Shown piece after piece: positions 28,320 through 36,593 of a stretch of DNA of 64,000 bases. Origin of the DNA: Acidobacteriaceae bacterium (lineage in GTDB: Bacteria > Acidobacteriota > Terriglobia > Terriglobales > Acidobacteriaceae); NCBI GenBank assembly GCA_003132405.1, contig PKXQ01000064.1:48706-112705 (forward strand), written 5' to 3'. Under the pieces are notes generated by a model. It made no database searches and was not told where the DNA came from. It saw only the letters and a list, made by a program, of their open reading frames with translations. The translations under genes were made by a program, and so were the position numbers. Each line of letters opens with the position of its first letter. The first letter of the stretch is position 1.

Positions 28320-29123
28320 ATGGATCGCAAGGAAACTGATATTTATCTGCGGCTCGATCCAGCACGTCTTCCCCAGCATATTGCCATCATCATGGATGGA
28401 AACGGCCGCTGGGCGCGCCGCCGCCACATGCCGCGCGTCGCTGGTCATCGTGCCGGTGTCGCCGCCGTGCGTTCGACGGTGGAGACGGCGGCACGCATTG
28501 GAATTCCCGCGCTGACGCTCTATGCCTTCTCTGAAGAAAATTGGAAGAAACGCCCGAAATCCGAAGTCGATTTTCTGATGCGCCTCTTGTGTCGCTATCT
28601 GAAGGCGGAGATCAAGACGCTCAACGAAAATAACATCCGCCTGAAATACATCGGGCGCCAGCACGAACTACCCGAATCTGTCCAGCGAGAGATGGCCGAA
28701 GCAAGTGGCGCCACATCAAAGAACACTGGAATGCTCCTGACGTTGGCGCTGAATTACAGCGCGCGCAGCGAAATCGTCGATGCCTTTCGCTCCCTCGCCG
28801 AAGCCGCCTCGCGCAACGGAGGCCTCGATCATATGCAAGTTGACGAGCAACTCATTAGCGACCATCTCTACACGCGCGGCCTGCCCGATCCCGACTTAGT
28901 AATTCGCACCAGCGGCGAGATGCGGCTGAGTAACTTCCTACTCTGGCAACTGGCTTATGCCGAGATCTACGTAACTCAAACGCTGTGGCCCGATTTTCGC
29001 GGCGCGCAGTTACTCGAAGGCATTGAAGAATATCAGAAGCGCGACCGCCGCTATGGTGGTCTGGCACCCGACGGCCAACCACAGCGCACAACCCGTGCCC
29101 ACGCCGAGGCGAAGCGCCGGTGA
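28320..29123 (+). CDS. uppS: Undecaprenyl diphosphate synthase
   Basis: Cis-prenyltransferase that makes the C55 lipid carrier for cell-wall and O-antigen synthesis. 267 residues from ATG 28320. AGGG at 28310-28313 is spaced 6 nt from this ATG, while ATG 28314 would directly abut it. The pyrophosphate-binding motif IMDGNGRWA holds the catalytic Asp26, and YAFSEENWKKRPKSE and RTSGEMRLSNFLLWQLAYAE are conserved substrate motifs. The Arg/Gln-rich C-terminal tail is unstructured. The stop lies 10 nt before cdsA. Confidence 0.96.
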   Translation: MDRKETDIYLRLDPARLPQHIAIIMDGNGRWARRRHMPRVAGHRAGVAAVRSTVETAARIGIPALTLYAFSEENWKKRPKSEVDFLMRLLCRYLKAEIKTLNENNIRLKYIGRQHELPESVQREMAEASGATSKNTGMLLTLALNYSARSEIVDAFRSLAEAASRNGGLDHMQVDEQLISDHLYTRGLPDPDLVIRTSGEMRLSNFLLWQLAYAEIYVTQTLWPDFRGAQLLEGIEEYQKRDRRYGGLAPDGQPQRTTRAHAEAKRR

Positions 29124-29133
29124 AGTCAACTCG

Positions 29134-30030
29134 ATGATCAAGCGCGTAGCAACCGCTCTGGTTCTAATTCCCCTTGTTTTGTTGTTGGTCCTGAAAGCTC
29201 CACTCTATGTATTAGCTTTCGTGGCCGGAGCGGTGGCATTACTAGCCATCGCCGAGTTTCTTAAGTTAGTAACTCACTACGCAGTCGAGCCACTAAGCCT
29301 GTCTACTTACTTCTTCATCGTGCTCTTTTTTGTATTTGTAATCGTAGCTACCACCAACCGAACACCTTTAGTCGAGACCACCGCAATTCTTTACGGACTC
29401 GCCATCGCCGCCGGCCTGGCCCCCTTTGTCTTTTTAACCGTAGCGATGCGGCGCAACAATCTGGCCAGCGGCTATCCCGCGGCCGCCGCTTCGACGTTCG
29501 CCTTCGGATACATTGCGATTCCTATGGCCCTGCTCGTCGCCATCCGCCAACAGCCCGCCGGCGCCATCTGGACCATCTACACCCTGCTCACCGTTTGGGC
29601 GGGAGATATCTTCGCCTACTTCGTCGGCAAATCGCTGGGACGTCACCTCATGTCGCCAAAGATCAGTCCCAAGAAAACTTGGGAAGGCGCTGCGGCATCT
29701 GTTGTAGCCAGCGTCATCATCGGCGCGCTCTGGATCCAGCACGCGCCCGCCATCAGTTCCACGCTGCTACGAATCGGCTTGATCGACCGCCGCGACGGCA
29801 TGTTCGGCCTGGAGCAGCCGCAACTCTGGCCCATCATCTTATTGTCCGTCGTGGTTAATATCGCCGCTCAACTGGGCGATCTGGTCGAATCTCTGATCAA
29901 GCGCGGCGCCGCGGTGAAAGATTCCGGTACCATCCTCCCCGGCCATGGAGGCATGCTCGATCGCATCGACGCCATGCTCTTCGCAGTGCCGGTGGTGTGG
30001 GCTTGGGGAGCATGGCGATTGATGCAGTAG
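29134..30030 (+). CDS. cdsA: Phosphatidate cytidylyltransferase (CDP-diglyceride synthase)
   Basis: Makes CDP-diacylglycerol from phosphatidate and CTP for phospholipid synthesis. 298 residues from ATG 29134; the frame continues upstream into uppS. About eight membrane helices. The family signature is present as SPKKTWEGAAAS and LGDLVESLIKR, then KDSGTILPGHGGMLDRIDA. The uppS-cdsA order is common in bacteria; the usual frr/pyrH before and dxr/rseP after are missing here. Confidence 0.96.
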   Translation: MIKRVATALVLIPLVLLLVLKAPLYVLAFVAGAVALLAIAEFLKLVTHYAVEPLSLSTYFFIVLFFVFVIVATTNRTPLVETTAILYGLAIAAGLAPFVFLTVAMRRNNLASGYPAAAASTFAFGYIAIPMALLVAIRQQPAGAIWTIYTLLTVWAGDIFAYFVGKSLGRHLMSPKISPKKTWEGAAASVVASVIIGALWIQHAPAISSTLLRIGLIDRRDGMFGLEQPQLWPIILLSVVVNIAAQLGDLVESLIKRGAAVKDSGTILPGHGGMLDRIDAMLFAVPVVWAWGAWRLMQ

Positions 30031-30057
30031 GGATGAGAGCAAAGTGCAGAGACAATT

Positions 30058-30390
30058 GTGGATGCTGCATTTCAAATTCTCACGATAGTTGTCTTCATGG
30101 CCTTGGTCGTCGGCCTTGCAGCCCTTGTTCTGTGGCTCCTCGATAAGCGCACTCTGCCCAAAGGGGCATCGCAAGAAGAAAGAAAGGCGTTTGTCGATCA
30201 GCGGACGGGAAGCTGGCAGGATCGCTGCCGGAAAGGGATGGCGATAATGGCCGCGCTCTCGATCATCGCAAACGTCGCAGCCCTGATCACTAGGTCCGAC
30301 ACCAGCATTTGGTGCGTGATCTGGATCGCTCTGGCGTCCGCGTTCCTGCTTAGCCAGTGGAATCCATATCGCAGAAAAGATCGCAATTGA
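30058..30390 (+). CDS. Small membrane protein, function unknown
   Basis: 110 residues from GTG 30058. Three hydrophobic helices: ILTIVVFMALVVGLAALVLWLL, MAIMAALSIIANVAALI and IWCVIWIALASAFLLSQW, separated by a charged loop (KRTLPKGASQEERKAFVDQR). Begins 28 nt after cdsA on the same strand. I do not recognise the family. Confidence 0.55.
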   Translation: MDAAFQILTIVVFMALVVGLAALVLWLLDKRTLPKGASQEERKAFVDQRTGSWQDRCRKGMAIMAALSIIANVAALITRSDTSIWCVIWIALASAFLLSQWNPYRRKDRN

Positions 30391-30393
30391 AAA

Positions 30394-30690
30394 ATGCCCG
30401 GCAGAGTCAAGCAATCCGAGTTGCAGGAAAATACATCTTATTCTGAGATGACTACGAAAACCGACGTACCTATCACAAAAGTAACCGAGCCCTCCCTCGA
30501 ACTAGGCCTGATCTGCGCTGATCGCGATGGCAATCGCATTCGCATCGACAGCGTCGATCGCGACGCGAGAAAACTCTCTTACCATTTTCTTAACGACGAA
30601 CTGCGAGTGCAGGAAGGAATTCAGGAGCGATTGATAGAAGATTTTCTGGCGGAAGGCTGGTATATGGCGGGCGCAGGAAAATCGCTATAG
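30394..30690 (+). CDS. Small hypothetical protein
   Basis: Up to 98 residues from ATG 30394; ATG 30448 (MTTKTDVPITK) gives 80 and is equally plausible. No signal or membrane helix. The C-terminal half (LELGLICADRDGNRIRIDSV through LIEDFLAEGWYMAGAG) looks like a compact alpha/beta fold. Follows the small membrane gene by 3 nt. Function unknown. Confidence 0.45.
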   Translation: MPGRVKQSELQENTSYSEMTTKTDVPITKVTEPSLELGLICADRDGNRIRIDSVDRDARKLSYHFLNDELRVQEGIQERLIEDFLAEGWYMAGAGKSL

Positions 30691-30707
30691 GTCGAAATCA
30701 CCTGCCG

Positions 30708-31151
30708 CTAATGCGGCAGATAGCCCGCCTCCATGGGCAGCTTGCCATCTACTCTGACAACGGTGACCCGGTCGGTTATCGAATGCTCTTCGACAAAGCC
30801 GATCGCGCCCGGCGTTGTTGCCACTGCGTCGATAACCTCCGCGTCCGACCCTACCGTTCGGATCGAATTTTGTTGTGCGGCCAACATCGCCCTTACGTTC
30901 GCTTCGCTCATCTTGGTGAGATGCTCTAGCGTGCCAATCTCGCCGGACGAAGAGCTGTGCAGCACCAGCACCACATTTCTGCCATCCGGCCACTTCTTTA
31001 CCTCACCCTTGAAAATCTTGGCGAGATGCGCGGACGTGACGTTCTGCGCGATGTTGTCTTTATTGACCACGACCGCCATGTGGTGCGCAAAACACGGCAC
31101 CACCGACAACGTCATCCACATGCAAAGGCAGAGAATCTGCTGGCACTTCAT
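30708..31151 (-). CDS. PstS-like periplasmic phosphate-binding-type protein, short
   Basis: 147 residues with a signal peptide (MKCQQILCLCMWMTLSVVPCFA). The mature part has VVVNKDNIAQNVTSAHLAKIFKGEVKKWPDG, the segment typical of PBP-like PstS proteins, then GAIGFVEEH near the end. It is only about half the size of PstS, so it resembles the single-lobe phosphate ABC transporter substrate-binding family often encoded without transporter genes. No pst genes are nearby; ligand unproven. Confidence 0.75.
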   Translation of the reverse strand: MKCQQILCLCMWMTLSVVPCFAHHMAVVVNKDNIAQNVTSAHLAKIFKGEVKKWPDGRNVVLVLHSSSSGEIGTLEHLTKMSEANVRAMLAAQQNSIRTVGSDAEVIDAVATTPGAIGFVEEHSITDRVTVVRVDGKLPMEAGYLPH

Positions 31152-31244
31152 AGGATCCTAGGTTAACGCTGAAGCTTCGAAAACCTTTGTCAAATAATTG
31201 TCAAAAAGGTAACGGGAGTAATCAGCCTGGTAATGCTAAAGGTA

Positions 31245-31272
31245 GGAGGTCAGAGGTCAGATTGCAGAGGAA
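31245..31272. repeat. Heptad repeat array G (4 units), left half of an inverted pair
   Basis: GGAGGTC, AGAGGTC, AGATTGC, AGAGGAA. A 25-nt stretch is complementary to array H with one mismatch, forming a long stem just downstream of fabI. Confidence 0.8.
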
Positions 31273-31294
31273 AAACCCGGCACGAAAATCGTTT

Positions 31295-31329
31295 ACCTCT
31301 GCAATCAGACCTCTGACCTCTGCAATCTT
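31295..31329. repeat. Heptad repeat array H (5 units), right half of an inverted pair
   Basis: ACCTCTG, CAATCAG, ACCTCTG, ACCTCTG, CAATCTT, abutting the fabI stop codon at 31330. In the fabI transcript the G/H stem would have a loop of about 24 nt. Confidence 0.8.
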
Positions 31330-32100
31330 TTAGAAGCCCATGATGTTGTAGCCGCAGTCGACGTAGACGACCTCGCCGGTAATGCCCGAGCTCGCGTCGG
31401 AGGCAAGGAAAACGCCCGTGCTGCCCACCTCGCCGACTTCGACGTTACGTTGCAGAGGAGCGCGCTCGGCGTGCGAACGGAGCATGTCTCCCAGGCCGGA
31501 GATGCCGCGCGCCGCCAGCGTCTTAATCGGCCCCGCCGAAATTGCGTTGACGCGAATCTTCTTCCTGCCTAGATCCTGTGCCAGATAACGCACTGTGCAT
31601 TCCAGCGCCGCCTTAGCCACGCCCATAACGTTATAGTGCGGCACAACTTTTTCCGCGCCATAGTAGGTCATGGTGATGACGCTGCCGCCATCTTCCATTA
31701 GCGGAGCGGCGGCGCGGCAAACCGCAATCAGCGAATACACGCTCACATCGTGAGCCACGCGAAAGCCCTCGCGCGTTGTGTTCACGAAATCGCCCTTCAA
31801 TTCCTCAGCTGGAGCGAAAGCCACGCTGTGCACCAGCACGTTCAGCTTGCCGTAGCGAGCTTTCAGCTTTTCGAAGAGAGAGGCAATCTCCTCATCCTTC
31901 GAAACATCGCACATGAAAGCTTCCGCACCCGGTAGCGAAAGAATCAGGTCCTTCGCCTCCATCTCCATGCGCTCGTTCTGATAAGTAATCGCGAGATTGG
32001 CGCCGGCCACGTGCAGCCCTTGCGCGATCGCCCAGGCAATCGAGCGCTTGTTCGCCACTCCGAAAACGACCGCTGTCCGGCCTTTCAAGTCATCAAACAT
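31330..32100 (-). CDS. fabI: Enoyl-[acyl-carrier-protein] reductase (NADH)
   Basis: Last step of each fatty acid elongation cycle: reduces trans-2-enoyl-ACP with NADH. 256 residues, the usual size. Rossmann nucleotide site GVANKRSIAWAIA near residues 14-26. The catalytic pair is Y156 and K163 in HYNVMGVAK, and Y146/Y147 precede them as in E. coli FabI. The C-terminal GEVVYVDCGYNIMGF is typical. GGGAG lies about 9 nt before the ATG. Single gene, ending in the inverted heptad arrays G and H. Confidence 0.97.
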   Translation of the reverse strand: MFDDLKGRTAVVFGVANKRSIAWAIAQGLHVAGANLAITYQNERMEMEAKDLILSLPGAEAFMCDVSKDEEIASLFEKLKARYGKLNVLVHSVAFAPAEELKGDFVNTTREGFRVAHDVSVYSLIAVCRAAAPLMEDGGSVITMTYYGAEKVVPHYNVMGVAKAALECTVRYLAQDLGRKKIRVNAISAGPIKTLAARGISGLGDMLRSHAERAPLQRNVEVGEVGSTGVFLASDASSGITGEVVYVDCGYNIMGF

Positions 32101-32291
32101 GAAGAATGCTCCCAGAATGAAGTCGACTCACGGGAAATCCATGCAGCTTGATTTTTCAGCAACCTGCGAATTTTATCAGGGCTGCGCCTGGCATAGTTCA
32201 AGCCCACTTCGAGATCTGGCGGGGCGGCCTTTCTGATGGTTGCTTGGGGTGGAATTGACGCGCAATGACCTGCGGCGCCGCTAAGGCGGGT

Positions 32292-33221
32292 TTAGTATTT
32301 TCCATGAAATACTGCCTCATCGATGTCTGGCCAGAACTCTTTTAGTACGTTGAACACGCCGTCCAAACCCACCTGCGTTCCCCAACGTTGATAGGTTTTC
32401 ACCCAGGGATTGTATTGTGCAGGATAATACGTGTTGCCGATGCCAGCAGCCGCTCCAGCCCCCACGATCTCCGACAGATTCATGGTGCTTTTCCCCGAGT
32501 TGGTCCTGGTGATGAGCAGCCGAGTTACCGCATAGCTAGTCCGCTTAAAGAATCCGCCTTTGCCCATCGTATAGTATCTCGGGTCTTCCCTGGTCACGGC
32601 TGGGACGATCGCTTCGGTCATGTAGTTCTCAATACCGCCGTCGACAAAGACATGCCAATAGTATTTACCGTAGCCCTGAGCGCCTTGCCCAAAGGTCGGC
32701 TCCGACTTGCCGGCCATGCTAACTCCCGCGAGCCCTGCCACAAAAATAAAATCGGAATAGTCGAAGGTATCCTGCGTCGCCAGCCACATTGCGCTCTTGA
32801 AAGTCAGCGGCGGCAAATGCGTGTTGGCGCTAACCGCGCGGTAGTTTGGGACGATCCCCAGAATTCTCTTGGGCTGTTTACCATACTGACCATCAGGATT
32901 CGCTGCATCGGCGGGCTTGGCCGGGGGATCCGTCGTGGAATTGACTGCGGGTGCAGGCGCGTCTGGCAAAGAGGATTTTCCATCCGTTGTCGCAGTCGAC
33001 TGCTGAGAATCGGCAAGCAGCGAAACATCGTTCCACGTCGACCGAACAGTTCCTGCCGGCGATTGTCTCGCGCTCGTCGCTTCCTGGGCTTGAGCCGACA
33101 TAGCACCCACCGTTCCCGCCAGCGCTACCGCCATGCAAAATAACCGAATCGTTCTCAAAACTTCCCCCACAGTTGTAGTTTCCCCTGCGCACTGTTTCTG
33201 CCGTGTTTTTGACGGCAACAC
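32292..33221 (-). CDS. Exported protein, copy 3 of a tandem three-paralogue family
   Basis: Up to 309 residues. The first about 20 may not be translated; TTG 33158 would start a clean signal peptide ending near AMSAQAQ. A Ser/Pro/Ala linker (to about 110) leads into the shared core: PKRILGIVPNYRAVSA, DTFDYSDFIFV, GYGKYYWHVFVDG, DPRYYTMGKGGFFKR, NLSEIVGAGAAAGIGNTYYP and KEFWPDI. Two more copies with the same blocks lie directly upstream. Aromatic and Gly-rich with no long membrane helices after the signal, so periplasmic or outer-membrane associated. No known function. Confidence 0.75.
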   Translation of the reverse strand: MLPSKTRQKQCAGETTTVGEVLRTIRLFCMAVALAGTVGAMSAQAQEATSARQSPAGTVRSTWNDVSLLADSQQSTATTDGKSSLPDAPAPAVNSTTDPPAKPADAANPDGQYGKQPKRILGIVPNYRAVSANTHLPPLTFKSAMWLATQDTFDYSDFIFVAGLAGVSMAGKSEPTFGQGAQGYGKYYWHVFVDGGIENYMTEAIVPAVTREDPRYYTMGKGGFFKRTSYAVTRLLITRTNSGKSTMNLSEIVGAGAAAGIGNTYYPAQYNPWVKTYQRWGTQVGLDGVFNVLKEFWPDIDEAVFHGKY

Positions 33222-33312
33222 CTACTGACCGCAAGGATTGGATTGTTCAAAACGGGGTTTGGATGCACCCCTCGACAGAAAACGCGCAGGTGGGATTTGC
33301 GACGGGAAAGGG

Positions 33313-34260
33313 TCATTGGTTTTGTTTTTCTTGTTCTTTCTGCAGGTGGCGTGCGTGCCTGCTCTGTAAATAACGGTGAATATCTGGCCAAAATTCCTTC
33401 AGCTCATTTCCGAAGGCGTCGATGCCCATCTGCGTTCCCCAGCCTGAGAGACTCGACGACCAGCTACGATCGGCGGCGGGATAATAAACGTTGGAAATGG
33501 CGATCGCCGTTGCATTGCCGGCAAACTCGGGGATATTGAACATACTGCCGCCGGAGTCCTTTCGAGCGACGAAAATACGGCTGATGGCATATTCAAAACG
33601 GTGCGAAAACGATCCCCTGCCCAGTTGGAAATAGCGCGGATCTAGCTTCAGGATCGTGGGGAAAAGGCCGCCGACCATCACATTACCATCTACCTGATCG
33701 GCAAAAGCCGCTCCATACCGCTTGGCATATCCCTCGGCTCCCTGTCCGAAACCGGGAGAGGAATTTTCCGCTTGGCGGATGCCCGCCACAATTCCCACGA
33801 CTGTGAATTCGTAGGGATCGAAAGAGCCCTTCGCCGAGATCGCAAACTTCTCTTTCCAGGAGATCGGTTTCACCTGCGCTTGACTGTCTACCGTCAAGTA
33901 GTTCGGCATCACGTAAAACATCCGGTCGTCCTTTTTCTTTTCTGCATCTTGTTGGACCGGGCTACCTGGATCCTTGGCATTACCTTGGGCGGACGGTTGG
34001 TCTCCGGGCTTGTCCTGCCTTGGAGGAATGGTCGCTGGCGGTGGGGCGGGCTGGGCAGGGTCGGATGCTGGAATCGCTGGGGCACTTTGTCCTGGGCAAA
34101 AAGTCGCAAACAATAACATCGACACGATCAGCAGGCCTATGAATGGGGAATAGCCGAGTCTCAAGTTGATTATGGCTCCAGGTTCAGTTAATTGAGATGC
34201 GCCGAGGCGATGTTGGTAGTCTAATGTTGGCAGTTGATTCTCGGCAAACAGACTCCGCAA
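33313..34260 (-). CDS. Exported protein, copy 2 of a tandem three-paralogue family
   Basis: Up to 315 residues. A hydrophobic segment (SPFIGLLIVSMLLFATFCPGQ) at about 38-58 is the likely signal, so translation may begin later, for example at an in-frame TTG before LRLGYSP. Shares the core blocks VMPNYLTVDS, SFDPYEFTVVG, GQGAEGYAKRYGAAF, DPRYFQLGRGSFSHR and ELKEFWPDI. It is the most divergent copy: PKRILG is reduced to a charged KKKDDRMFYVMPNY. Its C-terminus is a short basic tail (RHARHLQKEQEKQNQ). Confidence 0.7.
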   Translation of the reverse strand: MRSLFAENQLPTLDYQHRLGASQLTEPGAIINLRLGYSPFIGLLIVSMLLFATFCPGQSAPAIPASDPAQPAPPPATIPPRQDKPGDQPSAQGNAKDPGSPVQQDAEKKKDDRMFYVMPNYLTVDSQAQVKPISWKEKFAISAKGSFDPYEFTVVGIVAGIRQAENSSPGFGQGAEGYAKRYGAAFADQVDGNVMVGGLFPTILKLDPRYFQLGRGSFSHRFEYAISRIFVARKDSGGSMFNIPEFAGNATAIAISNVYYPAADRSWSSSLSGWGTQMGIDAFGNELKEFWPDIHRYLQSRHARHLQKEQEKQNQ

Positions 34261-34383
34261 TTCTGCAGTATGCCCGGCCTTGGTAAATCCTTAGATTCAA
34301 CGACTGATCCGCGAGATTCTGCGGTCAGTCTCGCAAAGGTGCTACACCTGTCCTGTCGAATGTTGCGAGTTCGCCACGCCGGT

Positions 34384-35283
34384 TTACGGATGCCGGTGCA
34401 GCACGTGCGTGGCGATATCGGGCCAAAATTCGCGGAATGTGTTCGTCAGCGCATCGCGGCCAATCGCATACGCGAACTTCGTGGTCAGCGCTCCAGCTGT
34501 CCGACTTCCGCTTGGGTAGTAGGCGGCGGAAATTCCTTGCGCCATGCCTCGACCCAGCAATTCGGAAATATTGAAACTGTTGTGTCCGTGATAGTCCGGG
34601 GTTATGACGATGCGAGAGCCTGCATAGAAGCCGCGTTTCCAGATACCGCCCTTGCCCAAGGCGTAATAGCGTTCGTCCTGATGGAACAGAGTAGGCAGGG
34701 CGAAGATAACCAGGTAATTGCCGTCCGTCTTATCGACAAAGCCTCGCCAGTAGTATCTTCCAAACCCCGCCACGCCCTTCCCGAGCTGCGCGTGCGCATC
34801 GGTTCCCTCAGCCAAAAGTGAAGTGATGCCAACGAAGATAAATGAGGAGTAGTCGAAGCTGTTCTGGGTCGCGATAATGAAGGCCTGCTTCGCCGTGGGC
34901 GGCGGCGGGAGTGCGCCGGCGCTGACCGCTCGGAAATTGGGCATGACGCCCAGGATTCGCTTGGGCTGTTCCTGCCCGGCCGGAGTGCCTTCTTTCGCAG
35001 TCGATGTACTTTGGCCAAGGCCGTTCGGTTCGGATGGCTTCGCCGTATTGCCCTCACCTGAGGTCCCTGTAGGTTCCGGTGGCGAACTCTGTTGCGGACT
35101 TTGCACATTAGGCGATGCACCGAGCGCTGTTTCCGAAGATACGACTGGCACCAAAGACGAACCTCTGTCTTGGGAAGGAGGGTAGTCTCCCGGGTCGAGT
35201 GTTTGAGACTGCGATCCGCTCTGTCCGAGGCAGAGAGTGGCGGCCGACAACAGGAAAAAAAATGCCAAATGCATGAATTTCAA
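34384..35283 (-). CDS. Exported protein, copy 1 of a tandem three-paralogue family
   Basis: 299 residues with a clear signal peptide (MKFMHLAFFFLLSAATLCLGQ). A disordered Ser/Pro/Glu linker (to about 105) precedes the core: PKRILGVMPNFRAVSA, NSFDYSSFIFVG, GFGRYYWRGFVD, DERYYALGKGGIWKR, FNISELLGRGMAQGISAAYYP and FREFWPDI. The best-preserved start of the three paralogues. Gaps of about 90-125 nt separate the copies, so they may be one transcript. Function unknown. Confidence 0.75.
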   Translation of the reverse strand: MKFMHLAFFFLLSAATLCLGQSGSQSQTLDPGDYPPSQDRGSSLVPVVSSETALGASPNVQSPQQSSPPEPTGTSGEGNTAKPSEPNGLGQSTSTAKEGTPAGQEQPKRILGVMPNFRAVSAGALPPPPTAKQAFIIATQNSFDYSSFIFVGITSLLAEGTDAHAQLGKGVAGFGRYYWRGFVDKTDGNYLVIFALPTLFHQDERYYALGKGGIWKRGFYAGSRIVITPDYHGHNSFNISELLGRGMAQGISAAYYPSGSRTAGALTTKFAYAIGRDALTNTFREFWPDIATHVLHRHP

Positions 35284-35337
35284 GATTGCTTCAACTCCAT
35301 CAGTATTGATTATTTAAGATTATGATGCGCCCGCAGA

Positions 35338-35763
35338 TTAGCCGGTACACAGCTGGATGCTGCGCTCGTCCTCTCCCACGCGCTCCAGCGAAATTTCCGC
35401 GTTCTTATCGCGCTCCAGGCGAGCGAACTTCTCTCCCCACTCTATCAGCAGGATGCTATTTGGCGCGAGCAGGTCATCGAGGCCCAGCGTCTCCAGTTCG
35501 CGCTCCGTATCAACACGATAAAGGTCGATGTGGTAGAGAGTGGCGCGCGAACCGCGATATTCGTGGATAAGCGTAAAGGTGGGGCTGGTCACGTCTTCGG
35601 CGCGGGCCGCCTCGAACCCCTCCGCAATTCCCTTGACCAGAGTGGTCTTCCCCGCCCCCAGGTCGCCGCGCAAAAGAACGATGCCGGATGACAACTCGGC
35701 GGCAAGCTTCCGCCCAAAAGCAATCGTCTCCTCCGCCGAGTGCGTAGTCGTCTGCCTGCCCAT
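35338..35763 (-). CDS. tsaE: tRNA threonylcarbamoyladenosine biosynthesis ATPase TsaE
   Basis: Cytoplasmic P-loop ATPase that works with TsaB, TsaD and TsaC to put t6A37 on ANN-decoding tRNAs. 141 residues, the usual size. Walker A GDLGAGKTT (33-41), then VTSPTFTLIHEY and YHIDLYRV, and the Walker B-like ILLIEWGEKF. No other tsa genes are nearby. Confidence 0.95.
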   Translation of the reverse strand: MGRQTTTHSAEETIAFGRKLAAELSSGIVLLRGDLGAGKTTLVKGIAEGFEAARAEDVTSPTFTLIHEYRGSRATLYHIDLYRVDTERELETLGLDDLLAPNSILLIEWGEKFARLERDKNAEISLERVGEDERSIQLCTG

Positions 35764-35800
35764 TCCCGAGGATTAAGTATAGGGCAGAGGGCAAGAAGCA

Positions 35801-35976
35801 GGTGACAGGTGACAGGAAAGGCATAAGGCGGGAAGGGTTTTTAAAGGCAGGCAAAACTAAGGCAGGTCTTGCCGTTAGGCTTAGCCTATCCTTGATAATT
35901 ACTATGAATTACTACGTAAATCCAGAACCTGGTTTTGGCTTTTCCTGCTTTGGCGCCTTTCCTGTCACCTGTCACC
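35801..35976. repeat. 176-bp element with perfect 22-bp terminal inverted repeats
   Basis: Positions 35801-35822 and 35955-35976 are perfect inverted copies (outer end GGTGACAGGTGACAGG). The ends include heptad arrays I (35800-35813, AGGTGAC twice) and J (35961-35974, CCTGTCA twice). The interior has more GGCAGG/CCTGC-type partial complementarity and no coding sequence. It fills the gap between the tsaE start and the PilZ gene stop. It could be a MITE-like insertion or a grown-out heptad hairpin; no target duplication is obvious. Confidence 0.6.
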
Positions 35977-35988
35977 CGCGACCCAGCC

Positions 35989-36405
35989 TTAGAATCCTGG
36001 CGGCGTCTGCAACTGTTCCGAGACTGGATCCAGAAAACTGCGATCCAGCGCGGAATCGAGCGCCATGCGCAGTTTGCGATGATCGTCATCGGCCAGGGCA
36101 ATGAAGCGAAACGGCTGCAAACACGCGCTCTGAAACTTGCGCGTCGGCTGCAGCATCTCCGCCATGCCATGGATGGCTCCGGCTCGCGTGTGGAAGGCGA
36201 TCTCGACGAAGTCTCCAATAGAAAGCTCATGCTGCAACTGGAGCAACCCGCCGTTGACCGAAATGGAATGTATTTTCGCGCGTGCCCGTTGACCGCCTTC
36301 GGCCATTACCGCAGCCGCAACCGATCCGTTGAGAGTGACACGAGGGGAACGCTGGTTGGCATTGTTCAGGGGGAAGTGGGTCATAGCCGAATCGAAGTAT
36401 GCCAC
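35989..36405 (-). CDS. PilZ-like domain protein
   Basis: 138 residues from ATG 36405, or 131 from ATG 36384. Beta-rich with QRSPRVTLNGSVAA near the start and ISVNGGLLQLQHELSIGDFVEIAF in the middle, the layout of PilZ. The first motif has R-x-x-R spacing and the second reads SISVNG in place of (D/N)xSxxG, so c-di-GMP binding is doubtful. Reads toward the inverted-repeat element. Confidence 0.65.
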   Translation of the reverse strand: MAYFDSAMTHFPLNNANQRSPRVTLNGSVAAAVMAEGGQRARAKIHSISVNGGLLQLQHELSIGDFVEIAFHTRAGAIHGMAEMLQPTRKFQSACLQPFRFIALADDDHRKLRMALDSALDRSFLDPVSEQLQTPPGF

Positions 36406-36464
36406 CTTCTTCGGGGCTAGGGCAGATTACGAAAGCGCCTGTACACGAGGCGTATGCTGAACAA

Positions 36465-36495
36465 TTGACACTATTTGGCCCGACTTTGCGATAAT
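36465..36495 (+). promoter_or_regulatory. Sigma-70-type promoter candidate for the TPR lipoprotein gene
   Basis: TTGACA (36465-36470) and GATAAT (36490-36495) with a 19-nt spacer and TGC just before the -10, about 100 nt upstream of ATG 36594. Confidence 0.5.
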
Positions 36496-36593
36496 AACCC
36501 CAGTAACTTTTCTAGTGGGTGCTCAAGAGAGTACCTTGGTGCAAGAGAGCATTGATAAGAGAAAGTTTGCGTGTTTTGAAGGCGGTTATACCT

